A DNA stretch of 64,000 bases, from NCBI GenBank assembly GCA_963728965.1, contig CAVSMH010000003.1, positions 1 to 64,000 of the forward strand, in the 5' to 3' direction. The DNA is from DASQZT01 sp963728965 (lineage in GTDB: Bacteria; Acidobacteriota; Terriglobia; Bryobacterales; Bryobacteraceae). Below are positions 15,410 through 24,814 of the stretch, in pieces (position 1 is the stretch's first letter; every line of letters begins with the position of its first letter). Both the position numbers and the translations under genes were made by a program. The notes under the pieces were generated by a model. It did not search any database. It was given only the letters and a program-made list of their open reading frames with translations, and was not told the DNA's origin.

Positions 15410-15903
15410 TGATGGGGGTCCTGAGAGGGGGCGGGGGTAATCGGTAGAGCGTAGCGCTCGGCGACGGCTTCCAGTTCGGCAAGCGTCAGCGTCCGTTTCT
15501 CGACGGGCGGCTCGGGCGCCTTGGGCGTCGGGCGGCCAGCGGTGAACAGCTCGATGAGGCGCTTCACGCCGGTCAACCGCGCGTAGTGGTCGCGGCCGAG
15601 GTCCACGCGATTGACGAGCACGCAGCCATCCGGGGTCTTGGTCTTCTCGATGCCCCACTTGTGCGCGCGGAAGCTGGCGCGGATCACCGCCTGCGCCTCC
15701 ACGAACAGCGCTTCGAGCTCGGGCGCATAGCGCGAGACGAGCTGCGCGATGAGCTGCTGCACCTCCGACGAGGCGCGGTCGCGGGCGATGGTACGCTCGC
15801 TCGCTCCCGTCTCGGCGGCGATGGCGGGGGTGGGCTTGCCGGCGACGATGCCGGCGGCGACCTTCTGGCGGCGCGCGGTCGGCTTGGATTTTCGGTCAGC
15901 CAC
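15406..15903 (-). CDS. TerS-like HTH protein, first gene of late operon
   Basis: This 165-aa protein begins with a basic HTH: RRQKVAAGIVAGKPTPAIAA, then ETGASERTIARDRASSE, as in terminase small subunits and other phage helix-turn-helix proteins. A long helical middle (VQQLIAQLVSRYAPELEALF) fits the oligomerisation part, and the C-terminus is Pro-rich. Its position before a sigma factor and a large terminase supports the TerS call. The IS256 element starts only 52 bases upstream of its ATG. Confidence 0.6.
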   Translation of the reverse strand: MADRKSKPTARRQKVAAGIVAGKPTPAIAAETGASERTIARDRASSEVQQLIAQLVSRYAPELEALFVEAQAVIRASFRAHKWGIEKTKTPDGCVLVNRVDLGRDHYARLTGVKRLIELFTAGRPTPKAPEPPVEKRTLTLAELEAVAERYALPITPAPSQDPHQ

Positions 15904-15954
15904 GTCTGAATATCGGCAGGGATTAGACTGAAGTGCGGCACCGGGCGGTGCCGG

Positions 15955-17402
15955 GAGGGCGGCCCGAGTCTAGTTGGAAGTTGAAGCGGCGGTTCAACCC
16001 CGGTTCGCATAGAATCGGGGTGCTGAATCCTTTGGAAAGGAGAACCGCCGTGAAACGAAACTATCACACCATCGCTTCGTCAGGAAAGGCGAACGAACGA
16101 CAACTGACCGAGTTTCTGAGCCGCAACGGCCAGTTTCTGCTGCCGATGGTGGAACTGATCGAGCAATCCCGGATGGCTGTTGAGGAGCTGATTGACGTGG
16201 CCGGTCGGGTCACAATCGAGGCTGTGCTGAAGCTCTCGGCGCAGCAGGTGGCCGGCGAGCCGAGTCAAGGCAAGCTGCGGAATGGGGATATCGGGTGGCA
16301 TGGAACTCAGAACGGGACTGTCTACCTGCGGGATCGGAAGCTGCCGGTGAACAAGCCGCGGCTTCGACGAAAGGGCAAAGGCAAGGGCAAGGAGGTTCCG
16401 GTTCCGGCCTATGTGGCGATGCAGGATCGGGCGGGTATGGGGGCTCGCATGCTCGACTTGCTGATGCGCGGCGTGAGCACGCGTCAGTATGAGCACGTCA
16501 TCCCGGCGATGGCGGAGACGGTCGGGGTGGGCAAGAGCAGCGTGAGCCGAGAGACGATCACCGCGGCGGAAAAGAAACTCGAGGAGTTGACCGCCAGGCG
16601 ATTTGACGAAATGGACTTGCTGATCATCTACATCGACGGCATGGCCTTCGGCGACCACTGCATTATCGGCGCGGTGGGCGTGGATGTGGAGGGTCGGAAA
16701 TATCTGCTGGGGATTCAAGAGGGAGCGACCGAAAATGCCGCGGCGGTGAAGGATCTGTTGGAGCGCTTGGTGGCGCAAGGGGTAGATCCCAATCGCAAGC
16801 GGCTGTTTGTGATCGACGGTTCGAAGGCACTGCGCACAGCGATTAAGGCCGTGTTCGGGGCGCAGAATCACATTCAGCGCTGCAGGCAACATAAGCTGCG
16901 GAACGTGGTGGATCGGGTGGCGGAAGATCAGAAGGAGCAAGTCAAAGCGCTGCTGAAGGCCGCCTGGAAACTAGGGCACAAGGAGGGAATGGCGAAAATC
17001 CGGAAGCTGTCGGAATGGCTCGAAAGAGAGTGCCCGGCCGCGGCAGCCAGCCTGCTGGAGGGACTGGAGGAGTGCTTCACGATCAACCGGCTCGACGTTC
17101 CGACTTCACTCCACCGCTGCTTGGCTACCACCAACGTGATTGAGAGCGCGCACGCCGGCGTTCGCATGCGGACCAATCGAGTGAGCCGCTGGAAGGACGG
17201 CAAGATGGTGCAGCGCTGGGTGGCAAGCTCATTCCTGGCAACGGAGAAAAGCTTCCGGCGCATCATGGGATACAAGGACCTTTGGGCACTCAAAGCGATT
17301 TTGGATGAGAAGGTCGAAAAAGATGTTGCGCCGAAGCAGAAGGTAGCGTAAGATGATTTCCGACCGCCGCTACTTACTTCCAACTAACTCCGGGGCGCCC
17401 TC
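15955..17402 (+). mobile_element. Complete IS256-family insertion sequence
   Basis: The element is 1448 bp and flanked by a perfect 8-bp target duplication, GGTGCCGG, at 15947-15954 and 17403-17410. The ends are imperfect inverted repeats of about 40 bp. The outer 23 bases agree at 19 positions, and an inner TAGTTGGAAGT and AGCGGCGGT are shared by both. It carries one intact transposase. It inserted between the late operon and the HTH gene, probably recently, since TSD and reading frame are undamaged. Confidence 0.9.
16050..17351 (+). CDS. IS256-family transposase
   Basis: The GTG at 16050 lies eight bases after GGAAAGGAG and gives 433 aa. An upstream extension of the frame would begin in the target DNA, so it is rejected. 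The mutator-type DDE residues are visible: the Asp of IIYIDGMAFGD, the Asp of LFVIDGSKALRTAI, and the Glu of TTNVIESAHAGVRMRT. The family's CxxH element (RCRQHKLRNVVD) is also present. The sequence is full length with no stop or shift, so the enzyme should be active. Confidence 0.93.
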   Translation: MKRNYHTIASSGKANERQLTEFLSRNGQFLLPMVELIEQSRMAVEELIDVAGRVTIEAVLKLSAQQVAGEPSQGKLRNGDIGWHGTQNGTVYLRDRKLPVNKPRLRRKGKGKGKEVPVPAYVAMQDRAGMGARMLDLLMRGVSTRQYEHVIPAMAETVGVGKSSVSRETITAAEKKLEELTARRFDEMDLLIIYIDGMAFGDHCIIGAVGVDVEGRKYLLGIQEGATENAAAVKDLLERLVAQGVDPNRKRLFVIDGSKALRTAIKAVFGAQNHIQRCRQHKLRNVVDRVAEDQKEQVKALLKAAWKLGHKEGMAKIRKLSEWLERECPAAAASLLEGLEECFTINRLDVPTSLHRCLATTNVIESAHAGVRMRTNRVSRWKDGKMVQRWVASSFLATEKSFRRIMGYKDLWALKAILDEKVEKDVAPKQKVA

Positions 17403-17547
17403 GGTGCCGGATCACCATCAGGCGAAGGCGTACCACCATCTCAGACACTCCCTATGAGAGGGTGCGCTTTCGCCGCAGAATCTCTCTCGTTTCAACGATT
17501 TATATTGCGTCCGGCCCGTGTCATTCCCCATAATCGACGACAGAGAT

Positions 17548-18087
17548 ATGACCAAGATGTCTGCTTCAACCACAATCAAACAAGTCGTAAATGACGACTA
17601 CATCACGCGCGATGAGGCCGCCGAACGCCTCAATCGTACGATTCGCACTGTGGACCGGTTCATTCAAGAAGATCGCTTGCGCACCACCAAGCGCGAGAAA
17701 CCGCCCGGCGCGCGCCTGGAAACGACCCTGGTGCTGGCCAGCGAAGTGGCGGAACTGAAAGAAAAACTCGCGGCCGGCGAGCGCGCCGCCGCAATTCCCG
17801 GCGCGACGAAACTGGCCGCGATTGCCGCAATCGCGCGGCACCTCAATGCCACGCACGCACCGAAGGCCGTACCCGGCGAGATGGAGCCCGAGAGCGCGGG
17901 CAGTCCGTGGCTCACACTGCACGATGCCGGCAAGCGCCTGGGCCTGCCGGCCGCCACTCTGGAGCGCCTGGTGCGTCGTGGGCAGCTCGCGTATCTCGAT
18001 ACGCGCGACGGCGGCGGCGCCGACGCGTGGCGCATTCACGTCGAGGTCTTGGATGCGTATCGGGGAGCGGTTTTCCAGCAGTCCTAG
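17548..18087 (+). CDS. Two-HTH DNA-binding protein, excisionase-like
   Basis: Two helix-turn-helix modules of the MerR/excisionase type are visible: DYITRDEAAERLNRTIRTVD with a wing, and WLTLHDAGKRLGLPAATLER with VRRGQLAYLDTRD. A charged linker of about 50 residues separates them. The ATG at 17548 gives 179 aa; a GTG at 17518 and an ATG at 17557 are alternatives and none has a clear Shine-Dalgarno. Near the recombinase it could be a recombination directionality factor or a regulator. 17411..17517 and 18088..18290 hold no recognisable gene. Confidence 0.6.
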   Translation: MTKMSASTTIKQVVNDDYITRDEAAERLNRTIRTVDRFIQEDRLRTTKREKPPGARLETTLVLASEVAELKEKLAAGERAAAIPGATKLAAIAAIARHLNATHAPKAVPGEMEPESAGSPWLTLHDAGKRLGLPAATLERLVRRGQLAYLDTRDGGGADAWRIHVEVLDAYRGAVFQQS

Positions 18088-18290
18088 GACTTTTGGTTTA
18101 TTTCTGTTGCCCCTGGTGGCACAATACACGAAGTCCGTGTTGTTTCAGCGGGCGCGACAAATGCAGATTTTAGAGAAAGGGGGAGCAGGGGGCCGGTGTT
18201 CTCCAATCGTACCCCCCGCCGGCATTCATCGTGACGCAGAATAGCACGTTCGGCCGCCACTCCGCGACTCGGATTTTGCTGAAGGACGAG

Positions 18291-19253
18291 CTAGAGCCCC
18301 AGTCCTGTGCAGGCGTTCGCGCGAAACAGGTCGAGCGGACGGAAGTACCGCTGCAAGCTGTCGAGCGACCGGTGACCGCTTTGCGCGGCGATGACGAGGT
18401 GGCTCACACCGCGCTGGCCCGCCTCGGTGATGAGTCCCGCGCGCAGGCTGTGAGTGCAGAACCGGCTCGCGTCGAGGCCGGCCCTGGCAATCGCGCGCTT
18501 GACGATGTTCGCGATGGCGTTCTTGCTGAGGTGCGCGTTCCGCGGACGCACGTTGTCGAGCCGCGTGAAGAGCGCGCCGCGCTCGCGCCCGCGCCAGGTG
18601 AGCCAGCGCTCCAGGGCGCGCACGGGACAGGTCGTTTTGCCTTTGCCGTACGGTACGGCCACCTCGCGCCCCGCGCCCTCGCGGTCCTGTTTCTCGTGGT
18701 CGATCCGCACCAGCACGCCCTTGGGCGTGAACGTGAGGTGTTCCCGGTCGAGCGCGGCGAGGTTCGAGCGGCGCAATGCGCTCGCAAAGCCGAACAACAG
18801 CAGCGCCGTATTGCGTGCCGCGATCGGCGTGCGGTGGCCGGTGGCGCGGACCATCTTACGAAGTTCGGCCAGCGTGATGGCGTCCTTCTGGTTCGGCCGC
18901 TGGCAGAGCAGGCGCCGCGCGCCGCCGAACAGCGCGCGCAGTTCCGGGCCGCACGGACTCGGCGCGCCGGCGACGCGATGGTAGTGGTGGATTCCCGCCG
19001 CGTGGCGCTCGACGGTGGTGATCTTGCGCCCGCGGCGCAACAGGTCGCTGGCGTACAGCTCGACGGTATCGGCGCTGGCGGGCAGGGCGGTGCGCCCGGC
19101 CGCGGCGCACCAGGCGCGGAACACGCGCCAGTCGCGCTGGTACGCGAGCGTCGTGTTGACCGCGAGGCCGGCGTGTTGGAATCGGCTCCTCTCCGCTGCG
19201 GCGAGCGCGAGGTCCGGTGGCGTGAACGTGGCAAGAGCATGTCGCGGAGACAT
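18291..19253 (-). CDS. Full-length tyrosine recombinase/integrase
   Basis: The product has 320 aa. The N-terminal core-binding domain covers about 1-110 (TTLAYQRDWRVFRAWCAAAG). The catalytic domain has R161 (ALRRSNLAAL), K188 (HEKQDRE), H268-xx-R271 (THSLRAGLITEA), H294 (SGHRS) and Y303 (LQRYF), a complete set. It reads toward the element and its start faces the S1 gene 83 bp away. The right element end is therefore likely in 19254..19336. No att core was identified because the left end is outside the window. Confidence 0.9.
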   Translation of the reverse strand: MSPRHALATFTPPDLALAAAERSRFQHAGLAVNTTLAYQRDWRVFRAWCAAAGRTALPASADTVELYASDLLRRGRKITTVERHAAGIHHYHRVAGAPSPCGPELRALFGGARRLLCQRPNQKDAITLAELRKMVRATGHRTPIAARNTALLLFGFASALRRSNLAALDREHLTFTPKGVLVRIDHEKQDREGAGREVAVPYGKGKTTCPVRALERWLTWRGRERGALFTRLDNVRPRNAHLSKNAIANIVKRAIARAGLDASRFCTHSLRAGLITEAGQRGVSHLVIAAQSGHRSLDSLQRYFRPLDLFRANACTGLGL

Positions 19254-19336
19254 GCTTACCTGATCGGCCGTTCTGTCAAAAACCTTGGGGCAAGCGGGGT
19301 AAGTCGGGATTATGCCACAATAGATAAGTAAGTCTC

Positions 19337-21043
19337 ATGCCCAACCCAAGTATGCTGGATCAGGACAATCGTCCGGGTCCGGATTCCCCCACCACAAACG
19401 AGGCCTCCGAGTCATTCGGCGACATTCTTTCCCAGTACGAACAGTCTCGTTCCCACCGCGCTGAAGACGGCGGCAAGGGCCTGGAAGGCACCGTGATCGC
19501 GGTGTCCACGGAATCGGTATTTCTCGATATCGGCTTCAAGATCGAAGGCATCATTCCGGTGGCGGACTTCGCGGCCGCCGGCGAAACGGTCAAGCCAGGC
19601 GACAAGGTCCATGTGTCGATCAAGGGCCGCGGCCCCGAAGGCTACTACGAGCTTTCGCGCATCAAGGTCGAACGGCCCAAGGACTGGTCGTCGCTGGAGA
19701 AAGCCTTCACCGGGAAAACGCCGATTGCGGGCGTGGTTACGGCCGTCATCAAAGGCGGAGTGAGCGTGGATGTGGGAGTGAGGGCCTTTATGCCGGCCTC
19801 CCGCAGCGGCGCCAAAGACGCTGCCGAGATGGAAAAGCTCATCGGCCAGGAGATCCAGTGCCGCATCATCAAGCTCGATGTCGCCGATGAAGACGTGGTG
19901 GTCGACCGGCGATCGGTGCTGGAAGAAGAGGAGCGGGCATCCAAAGACCGGCGCTATGCCGAGGTGAAAGAGGGCGAAACCGTACAAGGCACCGTGCGCA
20001 GCCTGACCGATTACGGCGCCTTCGTGGACATCGGCGGCGTGGATGCGCTGCTGCACGTGGCCGATATTTCGTGGGGCCGCATCGCCAAGCCATCCGACGT
20101 GCTGACCGTTGGCCAGCAGGTGGAGGCGCGGGTACTCAAGGTGGATGTCGGCAAGAAGCGGATTTCGCTCGGCATGAAGCAGCTGCTGCCTCACCCCTGG
20201 GACCTGGCGAACGAGAAATATAAAGCCGGTGACCGGGTCCACGGCACGGTCACCCGGGTGGCCGACTTCGGCGCTTTCGTGGAGTTGGAGAAGGGCGTGG
20301 AAGGTCTGATCCATCTCTCCGAAATGTCGTGGTCGAAGAAGGTGCGCAAGCCGACCGATGTGGTGAAACCGGGAGAGCAGGTGGATGTGGTCATTCTCGG
20401 CGTAAACCAGGCCGACCGCCGCATTTCACTCGGCCTCAAACAGGCGCTGGGCGACCCGTGGGCCGAAGTGCCGCAGAAATATCCCATGGGCGCGGTGGCG
20501 GAAGGATCGGTCACGAGCCTGCAGAAGTTCGGCGCGTTCGTGCAGCTTGCCGAGGGCGTGGAGGGCATGATCCACGTCGGCGATATCAGCGCCGAAAAGC
20601 GCATCAACCATCCGCAGGACGTACTCAAGGTGGGCCAGGTGGTGAAGGCGCAGGTGCTGGAGATCGATGCAGAAAAGCGGCGTCTCCGCCTGGGCATGAA
20701 GCAACTGGTGCCCACCAGCCTCGACGAATACATCGCCGAACACAAAGAAGGCGACATCGTCTCTGGCCGCATGACCGATGTTTCGAGCAATCGCGCCAGG
20801 GTCGAACTGGGCGAGGGCATTCATGCCACCTGCAAGCTGGCCGCAGAGGCCGCCGAAAAAGAAGAACGGCAGGCGCAGCCTTCGGCCAATCTCTCTTCGC
20901 TGAGTTCCATGCTCGCAGCCAAGTGGAAGGGCGGACAGGGCGGCGGCTCCCAGCGCGAGCCCGCGCGTTCCGGACAGATTCGCAGCTTCCGCATCCTCAA
21001 ACTGGATGCGGCGGGCAAGAAGATCGAGCTGGAACTGGCTTAG
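19337..21043 (+). CDS. rpsA: 30S ribosomal protein S1, six S1 domains
   Basis: The 568-aa protein has a short acidic start (FGDILSQYEQSR) and six S1 RNA-binding repeats. Representative pieces are LEGTVIAVSTESVFLDIGFK, GTVRSLTDYGAFVDIGGVDA, GTVTRVADFGAFVELEKGVE and GSVTSLQKFGAFVQLAEGVE; the second and sixth repeats are more divergent. This is the normal S1 size and layout. Repeats 1-2 usually contact the ribosome and the others bind mRNA. It begins the chromosomal part of the window. The TAG stop is at the left end of the IS1182-like element. Confidence 0.92.
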   Translation: MPNPSMLDQDNRPGPDSPTTNEASESFGDILSQYEQSRSHRAEDGGKGLEGTVIAVSTESVFLDIGFKIEGIIPVADFAAAGETVKPGDKVHVSIKGRGPEGYYELSRIKVERPKDWSSLEKAFTGKTPIAGVVTAVIKGGVSVDVGVRAFMPASRSGAKDAAEMEKLIGQEIQCRIIKLDVADEDVVVDRRSVLEEEERASKDRRYAEVKEGETVQGTVRSLTDYGAFVDIGGVDALLHVADISWGRIAKPSDVLTVGQQVEARVLKVDVGKKRISLGMKQLLPHPWDLANEKYKAGDRVHGTVTRVADFGAFVELEKGVEGLIHLSEMSWSKKVRKPTDVVKPGEQVDVVILGVNQADRRISLGLKQALGDPWAEVPQKYPMGAVAEGSVTSLQKFGAFVQLAEGVEGMIHVGDISAEKRINHPQDVLKVGQVVKAQVLEIDAEKRRLRLGMKQLVPTSLDEYIAEHKEGDIVSGRMTDVSSNRARVELGEGIHATCKLAAEAAEKEERQAQPSANLSSLSSMLAAKWKGGQGGGSQREPARSGQIRSFRILKLDAAGKKIELELA

Positions 21044-22545
21044 CAGCCTGTGGTAATAGTGAGACGGGCGAATAAAAACATGTGACCTCGTAAATGTTTT
21101 GAGCGTCTATTGGATATGGCAATGGGAACGCGGCGGAAGCGGGAGCGGCAACAGGATCTGTGGATCGCAACCAGCGATGTGGTCGAGACACCAGCCAATG
21201 TCTTCTACGACCGCTTGAATCAGATTCTGGACGGGCACGATTTCGATGCCAAGGTGGAGCGGCTGTGCCGGAAGTTTTACAAAGACAGCGTATACGGTCG
21301 GCCCAGCATGGCGCCGGGGGTCTACTTCCGATCGCTACTGATCGGTTTTTTTTGAGGGCCTCGATTCGGAGCGAGGAATCGCGTGGCGGACAGCCGACTC
21401 TCTGTCGTTACGGAAATTCCTGGGCTACGCGCTGGATGAGGCCACGCCGGATCATTCCACGATTTCGCGCACGCGGCGATTGTATTGGCTGGAGACGCAC
21501 AAGGCCGTGTTCCGCTGGGTGCTGAAGATCCTCGATCAAGAGGGACTGGTCAGCGGACGGACCGTATCGATTGATGCCACTACGCTGGAAGCCAATGCGG
21601 CGCTGAAAAGCATCGTGCGGCGGGACAACGGACAAAGCTACAACGACTATCTGAAGGAACTGGCCAAGGCCGCCGGGATCGAGAACCCGACGCGCGAACA
21701 GTTGGCACGACTGGACCGCAAGCGAAAGAAGAAAGGATCGAATCAGGAGTGGATGAGCCCCAGTGACCCCGACGCCCGAATCACCAAAATGAAGGATGGG
21801 CGGACGCACCTGGCGCACAAGGCCGAGCACGCAGTGGATCTGACCAGTGGGGCGCTGCTGGCAGTGACGCTGCAGCCGGCCAATGAAGGGGACACGACGA
21901 CGATCCACCGGACCCTGGAAGAAGCGCAAGCTGTGGCCCGCGAGATCAACGAACATGGAGTCGAAGAGGTGGTAGCGGACAAGGGCTATCACAGCGGCGC
22001 GGTGCTGAAGAAAGTACATGAGCAGGAAGTCCGATGCTACATCCCCGAGCCGGAGCGTGGGCGGCGAAACTGGCAAGGTGAGGGGAAGGAGGAAGAGCAG
22101 AAGCGGACCTATGAAAACCGGCGGCGTGGGCGCGGCGACCGCAACAAGCGACTCCAGAAGTTGCGGAGCGAACTGACGGAGCGGAGCTTCGCACACCTAT
22201 ACGAGACCGGCGGAATGAGACGGGTGCACCTGCGGGGTCGGAAGAACATTCTGAAGCGACTACTGGTGCACGGAGCCGCGTTCAATCTCTCGTTGATCCT
22301 GCGCCAGACCATGGAGTGGGGAAGCCCCGGCGGTTACAGGGGCTTTCTTTGCAACCGTTTATGCTGTTCGCGCGCATTTTTTCGTGGCTCTGGGCGACAT
22401 CACGAGCACCAGAACAAAGGAGTGAGAGCTTTGCAATGCAAAGCGGCGGCGCGAGGGCCATGCTGCCAGCCGATTCAGGCATATATCAAGCAATTTGCTT
22501 CGGGCTGGCTGCCTGGAAAACGCCTACTTCTGACACGGGCTGCTA
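21041..22545 (+). mobile_element. IS1182-like insertion sequence, degraded
   Basis: Inverted ends TAGCAGCCTGTG (21041-21052) and CACGGGCTGCTA (22534-22545) match at 11 of 12 positions in inverted orientation. They bracket one transposase broken by frameshifts. A clean target duplication is not visible; TTAG on the left and CTAG on the right are the best candidate. The element lies between the S1 gene and the aldehyde dehydrogenase. Confidence 0.75.
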
Positions 22546-22546
22546 G
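21116..22546 (+). pseudogene. IS1182-family transposase, two frameshifts
   Basis: Frame 1 covers the N-terminus (ANVFYDRLNQILDGHDFDAK, then SMAPGVYFRSLLIGFF) and stops inside a run of eight T at 21346-21353. Reading seven T instead joins it to EGLDSERGIAWRTADSLSL and the DDE part: VSIDATTLEANAALKSI, VVADKGYHSGAV. A second shift near 22312 is needed to reach the family's usual tail (GKPRRLQGLSLQPF) in a third frame. The first shift might be slippage; two shifts point to decay or sequence errors. Confidence 0.75.
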
Positions 22547-22566
22547 GGTCGGCCGGTTCCCGGAAG

Positions 22567-23928
22567 TCAGGCCACCTTTACCGTCTTGACATTGACGAAC
22601 TCGCGGATGCCGTAGGCGCCCAGCTCGCGGCCGTAGCCTGAGTGTTTCACGCCGCCGAACGGAAGCCGCGGGTCGGAAGCAACCATCCCATTAATGAACA
22701 CCATGCCGGCTTCGATTTCGTTGATGAATCGCTGCTGCTCCGCGGGATCGGTGGTCCATGCGCTGGCGCCCAGGCCGAACGGGGTATCGTTGGCGAGGCG
22801 AACCGCCTGTTCGATTCCGTCCGCGCGGAACAGCACCGCGACCGGCCCGAACAACTCTTCGGAGTAGGCCGGTGAGCCCGGTGCCACGTCGGTGAGAACG
22901 GTGGGCGCGTAGTAGTTGCCCGGCCCTTCCAGCCGCTTGCCTCCGGCGAGGACGCGCGCCCCCAGTTCCACCGAGCGCCGCACCTGATCTTCCAGCCCCG
23001 CGACGATATCGGGCGTCGCCAAGGGTCCGACCTGGGTGTGTTCGTCCATCGGATCGCCCACGCGCAACGACCGCATGGATTCGACGAATCGCGCTTCGAA
23101 ATCGGCGGCAACCCGCCGGTCCACGATGAACCGTTTGGCGGCGATGCAGGACTGGCCGTTGTTGATCGTGCGCGCTTCCACGGCGGTGGCCACGGCGTGG
23201 TCTAGTGGGGCACTGGACATCACGATGAACGGGTCGCTCCCGCCCAGTTCCAGCACCGTCTTCTTGATCTGCCTGCCGGCCCGGCCGGCCACCTGCGCAC
23301 CGGCGGGTTCGCTGCCGGTAAGCGTCGCCGCCCTGACGCGCGGATCGTCCAGAACCCGCTCCACCGCGGACGAGCCGATCAGCAGGGTCTGAAACACGTC
23401 CGGCGGGAATCCGGCGCGGCGGATGACGTCCTCGATGGCGATTGCGCATTGCGGCACGTTGGATGCGTGCTTCAGCAACCCGACATTGCCGGCCATCAGC
23501 GCCGGCGCGGCGAACCGGAACACCTGCCAGAAAGGAAAATTCCAGGGCATCACGGCCAGCACCGGGCCGATCGGCTGATACCGGATGAAACTGCGGCCAC
23601 CGCCCGCCTCCACCGGTTCATCGGCGAGCAGGCGTTCCCCGCGTTCGGCGTAATAGCGGCAGGCCAGTGCGCACTTGGCCGCTTCCGCCCGCGCCGCTCC
23701 GATCGGTTTTCCCATTTCCAGGGTCATGACGCGCCCCAGGCGGTCACGCTCCGATTCGAGGATCTCGCCTGCCGCCGCCAGCCACCGCGCGCGTTCGGCG
23801 AAGGAGGTCCGACGGTATCGCCGATACGCCTCCTCCGCCCTCGCCAGCTTGTCTTCGATTTCGGTTTCGGCAAGTGGTTCGAAGGTACGAATGGTCTCGC
23901 CCGTGGCCGGGTTGATGGAGGCGATCAT
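22567..23928 (-). CDS. NAD(P)-dependent succinate-semialdehyde-type dehydrogenase
   Basis: The protein is an aldehyde dehydrogenase of about 453 aa (ATG 23928; an ATG at 23937 adds three residues). It contains the Rossmann region with PWNFPFWQVFRFAAP, the catalytic Glu in LELGGSDPFIVM and the catalytic Cys in NNGQSCIAAKRF. It ends in PFGGVKHSGYGRELG. The overall pattern is nearest to GabD/Sad succinate-semialdehyde dehydrogenases of the shorter class, but substrate specificity cannot be read with certainty. Confidence 0.85.
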   Translation of the reverse strand: MIASINPATGETIRTFEPLAETEIEDKLARAEEAYRRYRRTSFAERARWLAAAGEILESERDRLGRVMTLEMGKPIGAARAEAAKCALACRYYAERGERLLADEPVEAGGGRSFIRYQPIGPVLAVMPWNFPFWQVFRFAAPALMAGNVGLLKHASNVPQCAIAIEDVIRRAGFPPDVFQTLLIGSSAVERVLDDPRVRAATLTGSEPAGAQVAGRAGRQIKKTVLELGGSDPFIVMSSAPLDHAVATAVEARTINNGQSCIAAKRFIVDRRVAADFEARFVESMRSLRVGDPMDEHTQVGPLATPDIVAGLEDQVRRSVELGARVLAGGKRLEGPGNYYAPTVLTDVAPGSPAYSEELFGPVAVLFRADGIEQAVRLANDTPFGLGASAWTTDPAEQQRFINEIEAGMVFINGMVASDPRLPFGGVKHSGYGRELGAYGIREFVNVKTVKVA

Positions 23929-23989
23929 CAACCACATTGTAGGGCAGGCAGCGCGGAACCGCAGTTCGGTGCTACAACCCAAAGAGAAG

Positions 23990-24814
23990 ATGCGTACGGC
24001 GGAATGGATCAACCTGGCCGTTTTCTCGTTCCTTACGGCCCTCGCCTGGCAACGGCGCCTGGAGGGGCGGCGCCGGACCGGCGTCACCGGCATCGGGGTG
24101 GTGGGAGTGGCGGCAACGCTGATTCCCGGCTGGCTCCTGGGCGGAGTTATCGATCCATTGCCCATCTCGGTGTTGCGCGATTGGCTGCCCGCGGCGCTGG
24201 TGTTGCTGGTCTACCGGCAGGCCGGCCTGTTCTTCGTGCGCATTGATGAGCACGTGCAAAACCGGTTCGAACGGCTCGACCGGATGCTGGTAACGCCGGC
24301 GCTCGACTGGTGCCTGCGCTATCGGGCCGGGCGTTTCGTACTCACCTGGCTGGAATTCGCTTACCTCTTCTGCTACCCCATGGTGCCGTTCGCCGTGGGT
24401 GCGCTCTACCTGCTGCGCCAGGGCCGCGAGACAGACCATTTCTGGTCTGTGGTGCTGCCGGCCACCTATTTGTGTTACGTGATGGTGCCATTTATCCAGA
24501 CGCTGCCGCCCCGTCTGCTCGGCCAGCGCAAGACCCTCGCCCCGCCCTCTACCGAAATCCGCAAGTTCAACCTATGGATCCTGCTGCACGCCAGCATTCA
24601 CGCCAACACGTTCCCCAGCGCGCATGTGGCGGCGTCGATGGCCTGTGCGCTGGTGCTCCTGCGTTTCAACGTGTGGGTGGGGCTGGCGTTTCTCTTCGTC
24701 GCGGTCAGCATCGCGCTGGGTGCCGTGGCGGGGCGATATCACTATGCCATCGATGCCATCGCCGGTACGGCCGTCGCCCTGGCAGCGCTACTTGTATCTA
24801 CTTCACTACTTTGA
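23990..24814 (+). CDS. PAP2-superfamily membrane phosphatase/transferase
   Basis: The ATG at 23990 follows AAAGAGAAG and gives 274 aa with about six membrane spans. The PAP2 motifs are TFPSAHVAAS (PSxH) and GRYHYAIDAIAG (the His/Asp motif). The region upstream resembles the PAP2_3/inositol-phosphorylceramide-synthase branch rather than classical undecaprenyl phosphatase. A lipid phosphate is the probable substrate. Its stop overlaps the converging neighbour by 17 bases. Confidence 0.75.
   Translation: MRTAEWINLAVFSFLTALAWQRRLEGRRRTGVTGIGVVGVAATLIPGWLLGGVIDPLPISVLRDWLPAALVLLVYRQAGLFFVRIDEHVQNRFERLDRMLVTPALDWCLRYRAGRFVLTWLEFAYLFCYPMVPFAVGALYLLRQGRETDHFWSVVLPATYLCYVMVPFIQTLPPRLLGQRKTLAPPSTEIRKFNLWILLHASIHANTFPSAHVAASMACALVLLRFNVWVGLAFLFVAVSIALGAVAGRYHYAIDAIAGTAVALAALLVSTSLL

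Noticed and set aside
17403..17517. Possible sigma-70 promoter before the two-HTH gene (TTTATATTG)
   Set aside because: No -35 at proper spacing could be matched.
19254..19336. Candidate attachment site between recombinase and rpsA
   Set aside because: No repeat of this segment was found within the element, and its left end is outside the window, so no att core can be named.
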